From the NCBI GenBank assembly GCA_963576735.1, contig OY755171.1:15562001-15626000 (forward strand): a stretch of DNA of 64,000 nucleotides. Direction: 5' to 3'. Below are positions 33,448-45,800 of this stretch, one piece after another. This DNA comes from Bedellia somnulentella (lineage: Eukaryota; Arthropoda; Insecta; Lepidoptera; Bedelliidae). The notes under the pieces were generated by a model, which was not told where the DNA came from, searched no databases, and saw only the letters and a list, made by a program, of their open reading frames with translations. Position 1 is the first letter of the stretch. Every line of letters begins with the position of its first letter. Both the position numbers and the translations under genes were made by a program.

Positions 33448-33697
33448 AACATCGAGGTATTCAGGGCTATAAATCCCTGGTAGGGGACCCACAGCTTCGG
33501 CATAAGAAATACCTCAGACATTTTTGAGTTGAAGTTCAGTTAGGAAAGATTGTAAAATAACAATTGGTAGTGACAGGTTTCTCACTACTCTCGCACTGCG
33601 AAAATCACTTGAAAAGCCCTAATACCCAAAGGCGCCTCTTACTAACACCAATATGGGAAGAAATGAAGTAGTACTATCCTAAGTCGACACTACATAG
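33448..33697 (-). repeat. SINE family A, diverged
   Basis: It runs from gctataaatccctgg to gtcgacactacatagg in reverse, with moderate divergence throughout. Confidence 0.75.
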
Positions 33698-33737
33698 GTA
33701 GTTAAATATGTTTTTTTTAAATAGTGTAGTGTCTGTG

Positions 33738-33977
33738 TAGTGTCGGCTTAGAATAGCACTACCCCATTTCTTCCGGTGGGTGTACGTAAGAGGCGACTAA
33801 CGGTTTTTGGGGCTTTTGAAGGATTTTTGGGCGATGCGGTTGGAGACCCATCACCAACAACCTTTATTTCACCATCTTTTTCCCACACAACTTCCAAAAG
33901 TGGATGAGGAATTTCTGATTCCTTAGCTCTGGCTACCCCTTCTAGGGATTTATAGCCGTGAGTATATGTCTGTATGT
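33738..33977 (+). repeat. SINE family A, near-complete
   Basis: It starts gtgtagtgtcggcttag and ends gccgtgagtatatgtctgta. With the reverse copy just upstream it makes a 240-bp head-to-head inverted repeat with about 40 bp between. Confidence 0.83.
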
Positions 33978-34208
33978 TTTTAAATATGTATAAGCTTTAT
34001 GTAAGTAAATGTTTGTGTTCGGTGCAATGTTCGTAATGTCACTTGTGTCGGTGTTCAATCAGTTTGTTACAGTTATTTTTATATAGTAGTAATATTTTAA
34101 ATATCATGAAATAATTTACAGATTTCGCGATTTGTTTTATAAAATAGCAATTAGTTTCTTTTGTTTAAATCTTTTTGTTCATGAAAACCTCATGTGGGGA
34201 TTATTACT

Positions 34209-34296
34209 AATAAATAAAGAATAAATAAAGGAAAGAAAAATTTCGATTCCCGCCTGTGTCGAAATTTTTCTTTCCTTTATTTATTCTTTATTCATT
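34209..34296. other. Near-perfect 38-bp-stem hairpin
   Basis: Left arm 34209-34246 and right arm 34259-34296 are reverse complements with a single mismatch, around a 12-nt loop. attagtttcttttgt occurs just outside at about 34150 and again at about 34294. It could be a foldback made by template switching, or a source of small RNA. No further element structure is visible. Confidence 0.85.
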
Positions 34297-34299
34297 AGT

Positions 34300-34904
34300 T
34301 TCTTTTGTGTTTTTTTTTGCATAAAAATGCGTATCTACTAAAATTATAACATTGAGAAGTATTATGAGACGGACCAATTACTAAATATATACATTTAGTA
34401 TTACCTATGTTCGGTTAGTTACATTACTTGCCTAAAGGCAGCCGGTTTAAAAATCCTGAAATATTTACGTTAAAAAGAGAACTTCCAGAAAAACCAATTA
34501 TTATAAGCAGATGAGTTTCCCTGTTAACATAAATACGGTTGTTAATCCTCTTCCAGTGAACAAACAGCCAAGAAACCTTGAGAAGACGTCATTAAGATCC
34601 CGAACAAACAACTTTGTTTTGTTAATTAGCAAAAAGTCTTGTTTAGGTCAGTCGGGATTTTACGCCCTTTTGATCAATATCAATATTAATTCCAAACCAA
34701 TATGGAAAGTAGAATTTTTCGCAGATATTAACAATATTAATTTAAAATTCGGCATTGAGCTGGAATTAAGATTTTCGATATTTTTCATTTGCAAATGTAA
34801 ATATTGTTGTAAAGTATATAAATATAATATTATTTAAACCGTTGACGTAATACTTTTGGATGTTGACTGGGAAAAATATTGAAAAATAAAGGAAAGTAAT
34901 ATAA
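34300..34904. other. Unassigned stretch
   Basis: A 108-codon frame (34511-34837) looks AT-driven and has no motif. Confidence 0.3.
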
Positions 34905-35245
34905 CTGTGACTAGACTGCCTCCGTGGTCTTGCGGTTAAGCGCTTGGTTTCAAGTATGGAGGTCTCGGGTTCGATCCCCGGGGGGTGGTATCCTTAAAAA
35001 CTAATTAACCCAGTCTGGAAGGATATTGCAGGCTTGAATCACCTGATTATCCGAAAATTAAGATGATTCCGTGCTTCGGAGGGCATGTTAAGCTGTCGGT
35101 CCCGGCTACTATTACGGTAGTAGTCGTTAGTCTGCCAACCCGCAATTGGCCAGCGTGGTGGACTATGGCCAAATCGCTCTATATAGGGTAGGCTCGAGCC
35201 CCTTCGTGGGGCTGTGAGAGAATATAAAGTTATTTATTACAGCTG
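34905..35245 (+). repeat. SINE family C (tRNA-derived)
   Basis: The head has tggtcttgcggttaagcgc and a perfect B box gggttcgatcccc, followed by a body with gtgcttcggagggcatgtta and tcggtcccggctac. It ends in an AT-rich tail. It is unlike families A and B except for a tctgccaaccc string near 35135. Single copy in the window. Confidence 0.8.
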
Positions 35246-35315
35246 ATGTGAATCCTAAGGAACCGAGTGCTGTACTGACTAATTACTTACGTGTATATGA
35301 CTATTTTATTACAGT

Positions 35316-35580
35316 TGTACATGTACATGCATACATATATTCACGGCTAAATATCCCTAGAAGGGGTAGCCAGAGCTTGAGAGTACGAAATTCCTTAACC
35401 ACTTTTGGAACGTAAATGGGTAGAAGATTGTAAATAAAGGTTATTGGTGATGGGACTTCAACCGCATCGCCCAAAACAATCATTTAAAGCCCCAAAACCT
35501 TTAGTCGACACTTGCGAATCCCGCGGGTAGAAATGAGGTAGTGTTATTCTAACACACCGACGACACTACACAGCAAACAG
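35316..35580 (-). repeat. SINE family A, near-complete
   Basis: It runs from catacatatattcacggcta to gacactacacagca in reverse. Confidence 0.8.
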
Positions 35581-36655
35581 TTTTTTTATTACTTAAAGAG
35601 TCCTGAAAAATGGTAACATGCCATCGGCTTCCATATCCAACTAGATAACGTTAATTAAATAAAAAAAAGTATGTACTTAATAAATGATAAATAAATACTT
35701 GTCTATTTAAAAAAATAAATGATGATTTAACTTAAATCTATATAATTTAGTAAATAGTCACACTCAATTTTGCCATAATAAACGGGTAACAAATACGTTT
35801 TTTTATACGCAAAATCTTTTGGAAAGCAAAGACTTCTTTTTTCTTTTGATTTCCCGGTTTCCACCCCTGTTTTTAATGAGAAGATTTGGAAACAACCAAA
35901 TCAATAAAAAAAAAGGTATTAGGGTAAAAAGTATTAGTTCTACAATCTGAATGTTAAATGTCATTCAGGTAGGTTAGCGCAATCAAAGAGAAATCCACCG
36001 ATTTCCTATACTATAGAGTGTGCCACATATCTGAAATACAAAACTATAACAACCGTTGTAAGAAATTCTAACCTATCAGATTCCGTTTGTATCCGTGATT
36101 CTTGAGTCCCCAAGGCATACTGGGATTATATAATTCGATACGAAGCAAGAACCGGCTAACGACGATATGAAATTACAAAGTGTAGAACGTAGAAAGCAAA
36201 TATTAGACGGAATCCCGCGGCTCGGGTTATCCTAAACTGCGCGCTGCGGATTAATTCCAGCATTCTCTTACACTATCGGGTGATTCTTAAGAAAGCTATA
36301 ATTGAAATTTTTAAGTTGATTATTTGGTGTGCTAATTAAATTCATCATCGTCAACCAAAAGATGCCCACTGAATTGTTTAATTGGATTGAATCAGGCGTT
36401 ACTTTGCGGAAATCCATAGCAATACTAATATTAATAAGTTTCTTCGCTTAATTCCGCTAAATACCTGTAGTCTTCATGCAACATCTCTCCCACTTACAAG
36501 AAATCGAAAAGCAGACAATGCACCACACACACACCCGCAAGCGAAAACCACAGGCAACCACAAATAGCGACGCGTTTCGACTCAACACAAGTCATTATCG
36601 AGCAGTAGACAGTTCGGCAGCTGACTACCGTGATTCTCGTTGGTAGTGGTGTTTA
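35581..36655. other. Unassigned 1-kb stretch
   Basis: 36480-36650 is less AT-rich, with a cgacgcgtttcgactcaac region and a gttggtagtg donor-like string. It could be an untranslated first exon, but nothing downstream supports that. Confidence 0.3.
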
Positions 36656-36656
36656 A

Positions 36657-36812
36657 TTGAAATTAGATATTCCTCATCCACTTTTGGAAGTTGCGTGGGG
36701 AAAAGATTGTAAAATAAATGTTTATGGTGATGGGTCTCCAACCGTGTCGCCCAAAAATGTCTTAAAAGCCCCAATACCGTTAGTCGCCTCTTACACTAAC
36801 CTGCCCAAAGAC
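36657..36812 (-). repeat. SINE family A, partial
   Basis: cctcatccacttttggaag to gttagtcgcctcttac in reverse. Both ends are missing. Confidence 0.7.
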
Positions 36813-37109
36813 TTCCATACTACCGGTCCAAGCCGCTATCCTCTTGCCGCGACTTTCACAAAGTCATTCGTCCATCTTGTGGAAGGCATACGCTCATTGC
36901 GTTGTACAGCACTTGACCACCAATCCAGAACTATTTGGATTATCTCCGGTACCCCGGTTCTTCTACGGATCTCCGCGTTTCGGATTCAACCAAGTAATGA
37001 AACTCTTAACATAGTCCTCTCTATTGGCCGTTGGGTAACTCTGCGAAATTTTGGATGAAAAGATATGGCGCAGCTTTTCAAACGCTTTCCATCCGAGTTG
37101 AATTCGATG
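36813..37109 (-). pseudogene. Decayed non-LTR RT C-terminal fragment
   Basis: On the minus strand RVTQRPIERTMLRVSLL, then IRNAEIRRRTGV and STRWTNDFVKVA fall in the order typical of the C-terminus of insect non-LTR RTs (the RVTQR-ME-ML and GRP-TRW-DD patterns). In-frame stops occur. It belongs to a different LINE from the one at 63530 and is bracketed by two opposed SINE A pieces. Confidence 0.65.
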
Positions 37110-37248
37110 GTTGGTGGTATGGGGCTTTTTAAAGTGGTTTTTGGGCGATGCGGTTGTCCCCTATCAACTACCAAATGTGGCTGAAGAGTTTCTAGCTCTA
37201 AAGCTATGGCAACCCCTTTTGGGAGTTATCGCCGTGAGTATATGTATG
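37110..37248 (+). repeat. SINE family A, partial
   Basis: gggctttttaaagtgg to cgccgtgagtatatgtatgt; the 5' third is missing and there is a deletion before caactacc. Confidence 0.75.
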
Positions 37249-39660
37249 TACTTAGCATCAATCTTGCCTTCTTGTACTCTGGGTTTTATTATTGTTCAGG
37301 ACAGTGTTGTGACAAGGTTATATTCAGAAAACTAGTCAAGTACTGAAATGATTGGTTCACTTACGAGTACCATGTTAATTAAATATTTTTATTGCCATAG
37401 TCAATATAGTCGTATATTCGTATCTTTTATATTCGTAACACTTTGAAATAGACTTAGGCTATTAGTGTCATCGATATTTCTAACCGTATTCAGAAATTTC
37501 GATGTGACTTACTAATGAGAAAAAAAATATACAGGAATCAAATAGAAATTAGGACGGGATGAACCCTAGCAGCACGCAACTCAATTAAGTCTATTCTAAG
37601 CACTGCTGAAATTTAAGTCTCTTTAATTAGAACTTAAATAACAATGCCTTCTACGAACTTACTCCATATAGCTCATATTGCGCTGGAGCTAGGTGTATTT
37701 TTACTAAAAGCCTTTTTACAATGTGAAGCTTCTGTCGTTTTCATTTTGCTTTTTCAGTTTTATATAAAGGCTTGTTCGAAAAGGTTGCTAGAGTTCTGGA
37801 GTTACAATATTTAAAATTACAGCCCCTGTTTTCATGCAGAGGATAAGTTGGTGAATGTAGCTGCTGATAGACGGTTAATTACTGCGATTCAGTTGATGGT
37901 ACATCAAAGTCAGCATTTAATAGCGAAAATAGTTGTGTTTGTCTGCTGATGATACAATTTTGACAATATGCATATGGTGATGTGATGTACATTGTACATA
38001 CATTAAACTGTTGGTAGGTATCAGGAAGTGATAGTAATATTCTGTAACGAAAAGATGATTTTGTGGAATTCATAGTATGAAAGCTGTCGCCAATATTCCT
38101 TACAAAGCAAACGTTATTTAAATTCACTCTCACGTGCAGTCTGCTTAGGATTCCATACTGCTCTGGGGCATCGTCCCAGGTGACTATGGGATAAAAGGGT
38201 TTTAAAGTGGAATCTTACAATGATGTTCTTTTTTTTTAAATGTGCTCAAATTGTTTGATTGACGCACTGGCTAGAACGCTGATTTTGAGGATTCATCGAA
38301 TAGTATAAGTTGACATATTTTAAATTTTGCACTACAAGTTTATTTTCTTAATAATCGGGATTCCCTTGGATCCTAAGTTCTGTTGAGTTTAGCAGAATAG
38401 GGCTTAACACGGTTTATGAAAAATGATGGAAAGAATACACAGTTTCAAGAATAAATAAAACAACTAAAATATGTATGTATACATATAAGCCAGAGAGAGT
38501 AGCCAAAGCTTTAGAATTACAAATTCCTAAACAAATTTCCGAAATGGAGTGTCGAAAAATTTGTGAAACAAAGAAGGTGTATGGTGATTCGTTCGGTATT
38601 GATATTGGTTAGCGTTATTAAAGCCTACAGTAAACAGCATTTAACTAACTAATAACAGCCTAAACAATAAAAAACTATATTTAAATTTTAAAACGGTAGC
38701 ATTTAAAATATAACGGTTCGACAGTTAATAATAAACAACTATGAAGTCCAAAAATGGCCATTGCAAAACAAAAGGACGCGCCTCCCAAACTGTGTTTATT
38801 GACCAGGGTCAGGTGTAAAATATTACCATCTATCCTTTGTTGGTCGTCCAGATTATGTACTCCGCATTTGTCCCTCCTTTGGCGATATAAAAGTTTTTAT
38901 GGATCGTAAACAGAAATTATGAGAATAACACAGGTCGCGGTGTGCCCCTGCTTGCATACTTTTCTGAAGAATATGTTTTGGAACTATGAACCACATTTTA
39001 TAATGATTTATAATAGTTGACAATTGAAGAAAAATAAGTGGAACATTGTGTTTGTGAATAACGTAAATGTTAATAGAAGAACTTATTTAACGTAATCTTC
39101 TGATAATAAAACATTTTTTAATATAAGTTAATGAAATATCCAGTCAAAAGTAGCTCTGAGACTAGTGTACAGCATTCAAAAGCATTTTACTTGATAACCA
39201 CAAGAACTCAAATAAGCTATTTTCGAAACATCATTTGTTTTATCGAAAATATCAATACCGTAACTTTAATCAACAAACAGAGTTTCGAGAAGTTTTATTA
39301 ACAATGTTCGTCCATTTTGTAAATTTCACTCAGTTACCCACCCCTTTAAACACATAGGTAATATGTATATGTGATACCAATGGTGTCAGCATTATCTCAA
39401 TTATGTTCAAAATGCTAACTAATATCCCGTTTTATGTTAGATAAATGATTCAAGTTTACAATGACGAAATGCGTCAAAACAAAACATTGCATTAATATCC
39501 TAACAGATTAACATTTTGAATTCCGGGAATTTACTACGGAGTGAGTAATCGCTAATTGCGATAATAAACATTAAATTAATCGCATGTGAATCGAATAATA
39601 CATCAAAGTAACCGCATTATTCAATAGATAGTGAATGCGAATACGATAGGGATCTGTCCA
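37249..39660. other. Unassigned 2.4 kb upstream of the lipase-like gene
   Basis: A short SINE A-like piece lies at about 38480-38580. Otherwise I see no ORF with a known motif. Distal regulatory DNA of the gene could be here; nothing in the sequence proves it. Confidence 0.3.
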
Positions 39661-39666
39661 GTCATA

Positions 39667-39713
39667 TTGATAAGATATCATTGATTGGCTAATAACTCAG
39701 GGGTAGTATAAAA
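39667..39713 (+). promoter_or_regulatory. Probable promoter of the lipase-like gene
   Basis: tataaaa (39707-39713) lies about 50 bp before the start codon. Upstream are ttgataagatatca (39667-39680), which contains a GATA-factor site, and attggcta, an inverted CCAAT core. GATA sites are common near insect gut and fat-body genes. The start of transcription would be about 39735-39745; this is a motif-based call. Confidence 0.6.
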
Positions 39714-39763
39714 CCAATTAGGAGATTGACATTGAGTTATTGGTTGACGAATTATAAATCAAA

Positions 39764-39806
39764 ATGTTTGTGCGGAGCTTTTTGGTGCTTTTCGGAATTT
39801 TCGCTT
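39764..39806 (+). CDS. Lipase-like gene, exon 1
   Basis: ATG plus 14 codons and 1 nt, coding a hydrophobic leader; donor gtgagt. It is the only ATG after the TATA box in this frame. Confidence 0.8.
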
Positions 39807-42800
39807 GTGAGTTTTTTTGCATACACGCAGCAGTAAAAGTTTTGGTTGTCATTAATCCAGTGGATTTGGAGTGAAATGGAACTTTAGTGATTGAAAAAAA
39901 AAACAAATACGTTAGTAAAATATTAGGTTGGGAATCCATCAAAAATGTGCAAGTGATTTGTTTGTGAAGAGTCTCTGGTGAACGGTCTAGCGGAACGAGA
40001 TATTTCTATATACACCGTACTCAAACAGGGGAAAAAAATGCTTTGATAATAAATGCGGCTTATTCCGTTTATCCACCCTAAAACAGCCTCCCTAAGTCGG
40101 ATATTTGGAAACGCATGTCCGTCTAGCCACCCTGAACGGGGTGTATATCCGGAATGCATATAATATGGCTCTTCCGATTTTTTACCCCAAGTGCAGTAAT
40201 TTACAGAAACATACACAACACAAAATGGGTGCAAGCAACATCGTGAACATTTAAATACTTAAGATAAACATACCTACTTTCTCACGTATTATTACAGTTT
40301 GAATAAAAATATCTTACAAACTTAGGGTCTTTTTTCTGTAAATGACTGTACGTAGGCAGGGTAGAAAATCGGAAGAACCATATTATATGCATTCCGGATA
40401 TCCACCCCGTTCAGGGTGGCTAGACGGACATGCGTTTCCGAATATCCGACTTAGGGAGGCTATTTTAGGGTGGATAAACGGAATAAGCCATTAATGTATA
40501 ATAAAAAATGAAAGCATCTAAGCAATGCATCCTCTCACTACACATTAATGTGCTATTTCACAGTTTCGCTCAGACTCCGTTATGCAACCCTGACACATTT
40601 TCCTCGCGCGGCTCTGATGGATTCGCAGCCTTTAGATTACGTACCAAGAAAGCCATTCGGATAGAAATCTATACCTACAAAATAGACCTAGTACTTTTAC
40701 TAATATACAACTAAAACTTCTCGTGTTCATGTTTTTATAGTCATGTGCTGATTATAATATAGATATGTGAGCTAATATGCACAATAAATATTGTATTTGT
40801 ATAAAATCACAGCTTTTACTCCCTGTAAATTAGAGATGTTAAAACAAAGAAAGGGTTTGAGAGCTTTTGAATTGCAAATTATTCTACATAACATAAACAT
40901 AAACGTTCACGCCGTTTATCCCCGAAGGGGTTGGCAGAGGTACCAATACTTCTGAACTCACATGGCAAGCGCCATCTAGTTTCCAGAGAAGGTACCCACG
41001 TTTTGCTTAGACAGTGTACTCACGTGATAGGGGGCAGGCCTATCGCCGTTTTGTACGAATACAACGCACATGACTAAGTACTACTCAGCCATGTGGGTTC
41101 CCTCACGATGTTTTCCCTCACCGTTAACAACCATGATAAATTAACCACACATATGACTTTAGAAAAGACAAAATGGTGTAGGCCCGACCCAGGATTGGAA
41201 CTCACGCCCTTCTGTTTTTCGGGCGGGTGTTCTACCCACTGGACTATCATGTCGCTTTAAATTATTCTACTACTTTTGCAATTTGAGTGGGGGAAAACGT
41301 TGGTAAGATAAATGATATTTAGAGCCACATAGTAATCACTTGAAATAATAATATAATATAATAGCCTTGTACAAAATAATATAACAAAGGGCATTGCAAT
41401 TCTCAACTGAAATAATACCGATGTGTTATTTTATTACGTATACTAAGTATTGTTGTTATTTCAGTAAGCGAAAGCAATGTCCTACGCGATCCAGTCGCTC
41501 TCTCGAAAGCAGCTGGGCAGAGGATCGGTACGTTCAACGAATACTATGTTTACACCAGGTAATAAGCGATTCCCTTATTTTATTTATTTGAGTTTTGATT
41601 TTAGGAAAAACCTAGAATATGGATACTGCGCAGCCACATCAGCGTATCACTAATTGAATAAAATAAACAACATGCTTTATGTCACTGAAATAAATTTAAC
41701 ATATGTAGGAAAGTGCTTCAATTAACTTCAACTTAATATATATTTTTAGAAAAAGTGAATAAAATTTCTGACATAATATTTATTATCATTCACAAGGTTT
41801 TTCCTTGAGTCTTTGAATCTGCAAAAACGTGGTAAGATTAATGTTTTTTTGTCGTCGTCGTCCTATGTCACTCCACTCTGGTGTCCAGAGTTTATACAAG
41901 CTTCCGCCACACCCTTTTGTTTTCTACGACTTCTATGGCTACGCTCTAGCTCAGTCCCGTAGATTGTTATCCACGCTCCAGCGCAAAGTATACAGGACGG
42001 CCGCAGGCTGGCACTCTGTGAGCCCAAATCATCTCCATTTTCTCAATGCGATGTCAGTCACAAGTTTACTGGCATAGGTGCCAGCAGCCCATGTTCTGGA
42101 TCGTCATTGACCAGTGTATCTAGTATGTAGTAACTCAAAGACTTGTGACTCTTCGTTACTCTTCACGTTTTGCATTTAAAGAGGGTGGGTGGTTTTAAAC
42201 TGGGTGATTTTTATAGTACGAAACAAAAAACTTGAACTCTAGACAGACCTAAGTCAAGCAAAAGCCGCCTTTTCCTCCTGATTCTTCTGTCAACATTTTC
42301 CAAGTAGGTCAAACTATTACGAAATTCATATCTTTTGTAACAATCATTCTAGTATGTTACAATTTACAAATCATCTGATAACAATATCAAAACGATATGA
42401 ATGAAACATTTTGATTTAATTACCTATTATGACATTGAGTCTCGCAGCTTATCGGCTTGTTAGTAAATATTGGCGTTCTCATTTCTATAAGCTTAACCAC
42501 TCACCGTGTTTCTTACAAACATAAATATACTCACGACTTTAAATCCCTAGAAGGAGTAGCCAGAGCTAAGGAATGAGAAATTCCTCAGCCACTTTTGGAA
42601 AGTTGAGTGGGGAAAAGATGGTAAAATTAAGGTTGTTGGTGATGTATATCCAATCGCATTGCCCAAAAATCCCTTAACAGCCCCAATACCGTTAGTCGCC
42701 TCTTACGTACACCGTATGAAAGGGGGTAGTGCTATGCCAAGCCGAGACTACACAGCATGTATGTATGTATGCAATTTCTATAAGCGTATCCACTCAGCGT

Positions 42801-45800
42801 GTTTCTTAAGATATGATAAAGTTACAATATTGGTTACAGGAACAACTTCCGTACCCCAGTACAAGTGCAGAGCTCGGAGGAGTCCATACAAGCGTCGCCG
42901 ATCGTGTTAGCTTACGAAACCATCATTATTGTTCACGGCCACCAAGGCAGTGCTTTCAGTTCATTAAATGGACCTCTCAAAGATGGTACGTTAAGTATGG
43001 TACATATATACATAAATATACTCACGGCCATAAATCCCAGAAAGGGGTAGCCAGAGCTTCAGAGCTAGAAACTCCCCAGCAATATTTGGAAGTCGATAGG
43101 GGAGAAGATGGTTGAAATAAATTATCATTCGTGATGTCAACACCCGTGGGTGGAAAGGGGTAGTGACATTCTAGGCCGTAAATGTATGTATGCTTTAACA
43201 GAAAGTTTGGTCTTTCACCATATATAAGCTATTTGCTTCTGAAAGTCACTACCGTCAATACTTCTTGTGGGTAAGTATTTAAACTGTTTGCTATTTAGTC
43301 TTCGATACTTATGATATATTTTATAAAATATATCATTGAGTAACCTTATCATACCGCTAGTCATTATTAGTTCCACATCCATATAAATTCACTCGTACTT
43401 ACATTCTTTTCTTTTTAGCTTTTATGCAACTGGGTGAGTTCAATGTAATCGTAATGGATTGGTCAATATTTGCCAACCAAGACTACAACGCAGCGTCACT
43501 GGCTGCTCCCAGGATAGCGACTGGGTTGGTGGACTTCATCAATTTGTTGGTCGCGGAGCTGAGAACTACCCTGGACCGGGTGCATCTGGTCGGATTTGGA
43601 CTCGGGGCTCACGTAGTTGGAATCGCTGGAAGAAACTTAGGAGGAAATGTTGCTCGAATTACAGGTTAGTACATTTTTTCTATGATCATATTAGAAACCA
43701 AGAGATAAGTTCAAACAAAATTTATATATTCAGAAGTGACCACCCTAATTACTGAAGAACATATACAAGTAAAGAATAGATTGTAATCCTCCGCCTCCGC
43801 ATCCTGTTTGCACAAAAAAAGAAGGCCTAAAAGACTTCATTACGATAAAAACACCTCACAGCTAAAAGATGTTTATCGCAGCTTCTTAAGAAACATTACT
43901 TTATTGTGTCCCTCAAGCCATAATCCTCAAATTTTAAAACTTCATGAAATTTATTTTGATCAATGCTAAAAAATAGTGCATAAATAGTGCTAAATAGTGC
44001 CATAGACCAGATAAATAGTGCTATTATGGTTAAAAAGTTATAGCTAAAGTTAATTGAGGATTATGGCTTGAGGTTCAAGCCATAATCCTCATCTCTGCAG
44101 CAAACAAACGGTGCGGCCTAGAGTCTAGGTTAAGGTTTCAAAAAATAGTGCATAAATAGTGCTCACGTTATGCCAATTCCCAGAAGGAACCGTTCATTGG
44201 TTCCGGAGTTATTAAGGTTTCCTGATGAGGATTATGGCTTGAGGTTTTGAAAAACTCAAATATCTCCGTAGTGTCTGCAGCTATTCGGTTGAAAGTTATG
44301 TCAAAAAATAGTGCGGAAATAGTGCTTCCGGACTACAATTATTTCTAACCGATTTATTAAGCCCAAGTATATAAATAAAAAGCATTAACTTTCACATACA
44401 TTTCTGTCCCGGTACACTCCAGCAGAAAAGTTATTAGGATTTTTCTTGTAGATTTTTCAAAGTTTCGTTTTGGTATGCATATTATTTAATCAAATTTATT
44501 GCTATTATTTAAGTAAGGCTATTTTAATTGCTATTATTTAAGTAAGGCTGTTTGTTTTTCATATGCGCGGGGAGTGTTGTAATCTTGTGACCTCACTTAG
44601 ACTAACTAACCCATTAAACCATCCAATACCACTCTGTTACATAATAGTATATTTTGTCTTGCCCCAGTTATGTAAAATAAACTTCCACAAAATGTAAAAT
44701 TGCTGCAGTTTACAAAATTTAAACAGAAAATGTTTAAATTACTTGCATATAAATGTTATTATAGCTTAAGAGACTATTTGGAAGATAAGTTATAAGCTTG
44801 TTATTAGATAAAGTAAATAGTTCCTATTGTTTTAAGTTTAAAAAAAATATCCATTTTTTGATAATTTTATTTTTTTATGTTTTATTTGACTGAGCTCTGT
44901 TTTATGCTAAATTTTATTTTAAATTTGTATGCCTAAAAATGGCTTACCATAAGAGAAACTTTACCCATGTATGCTACCAACAACTTGCTTATAACTTTAT
45001 TTATGGAATCAAATAAATATTATTCTTTTCTACATATCCTACGTGTCCTAGGCGTGCGAGTGGTGACTTGCAAAATCTTCAATATAGAGTCGCTTAAAAA
45101 GTTAAGTGTTTTCATAAATTCAGTACTTACCATGTTTAATAGTAGGTAATAGATGGACACTGAATGCTTCGACCAAGTTTTTCTGCATTAGGAACACGTA
45201 CTTTGTCTTTTAAATATGTGAACAATTCATATAGCGTAAACACTTTAATTAGGTAATTTATATATTACTCTCACTTCGGTCATTTGTAATTACATCAACA
45301 GAAAAACGTCATGTAACGACGTGACCGTAACCTTGATTCGACTAACCGACAACAAAACAAACAACGTGAGCTATCTAGTAAGGACAGGATAGAAACAAAA
45401 AACACATCGAGTGTCCCTTTCTCCGTCTCAGTCGCACTCGCCACGCAATCGATGCCTGCGTATGAGTAGAGAAAAGGATAGTATGATTCATCAGTTTTCA
45501 AAAGCTGTCTGATCAAGATTATGCAACAAGAATTAATGAATCAAGAATAAATAAAATATCTATTTATTTATTTTAAATACACCTATCTATTTATACCTTT
45601 GTAAATATCATATGTAACTGTGCTTTTTTTAACTTATTTAAATATTTAACATGGTATCTATTTTTCTTTTTATCTATCTCATATAAATTTATTTATATTT
45701 GTATGTATATATGTCATATATTTGTTTATTAATTGTCGTATAATTGTTGAGTAAGGGTATTATTATTCTTTTCTCTTTTCATTAAGCAAACTTTTTTCTT

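Noticed and set aside
36480..36650. Possible first exon and promoter
   Set aside because: Only base composition and a donor-like string support it; no acceptor or coding exon follows.
38860..38960. TATA-like promoter (gcgatataaaag)
   Set aside because: No coding sequence follows within reach and the lipase-like gene has its own TATA box nearer its start.
41829..42077. Extra exon of the lipase-like gene
   Set aside because: The frame has no lipase motif, and exons 2 and 3 already join in phase across it.
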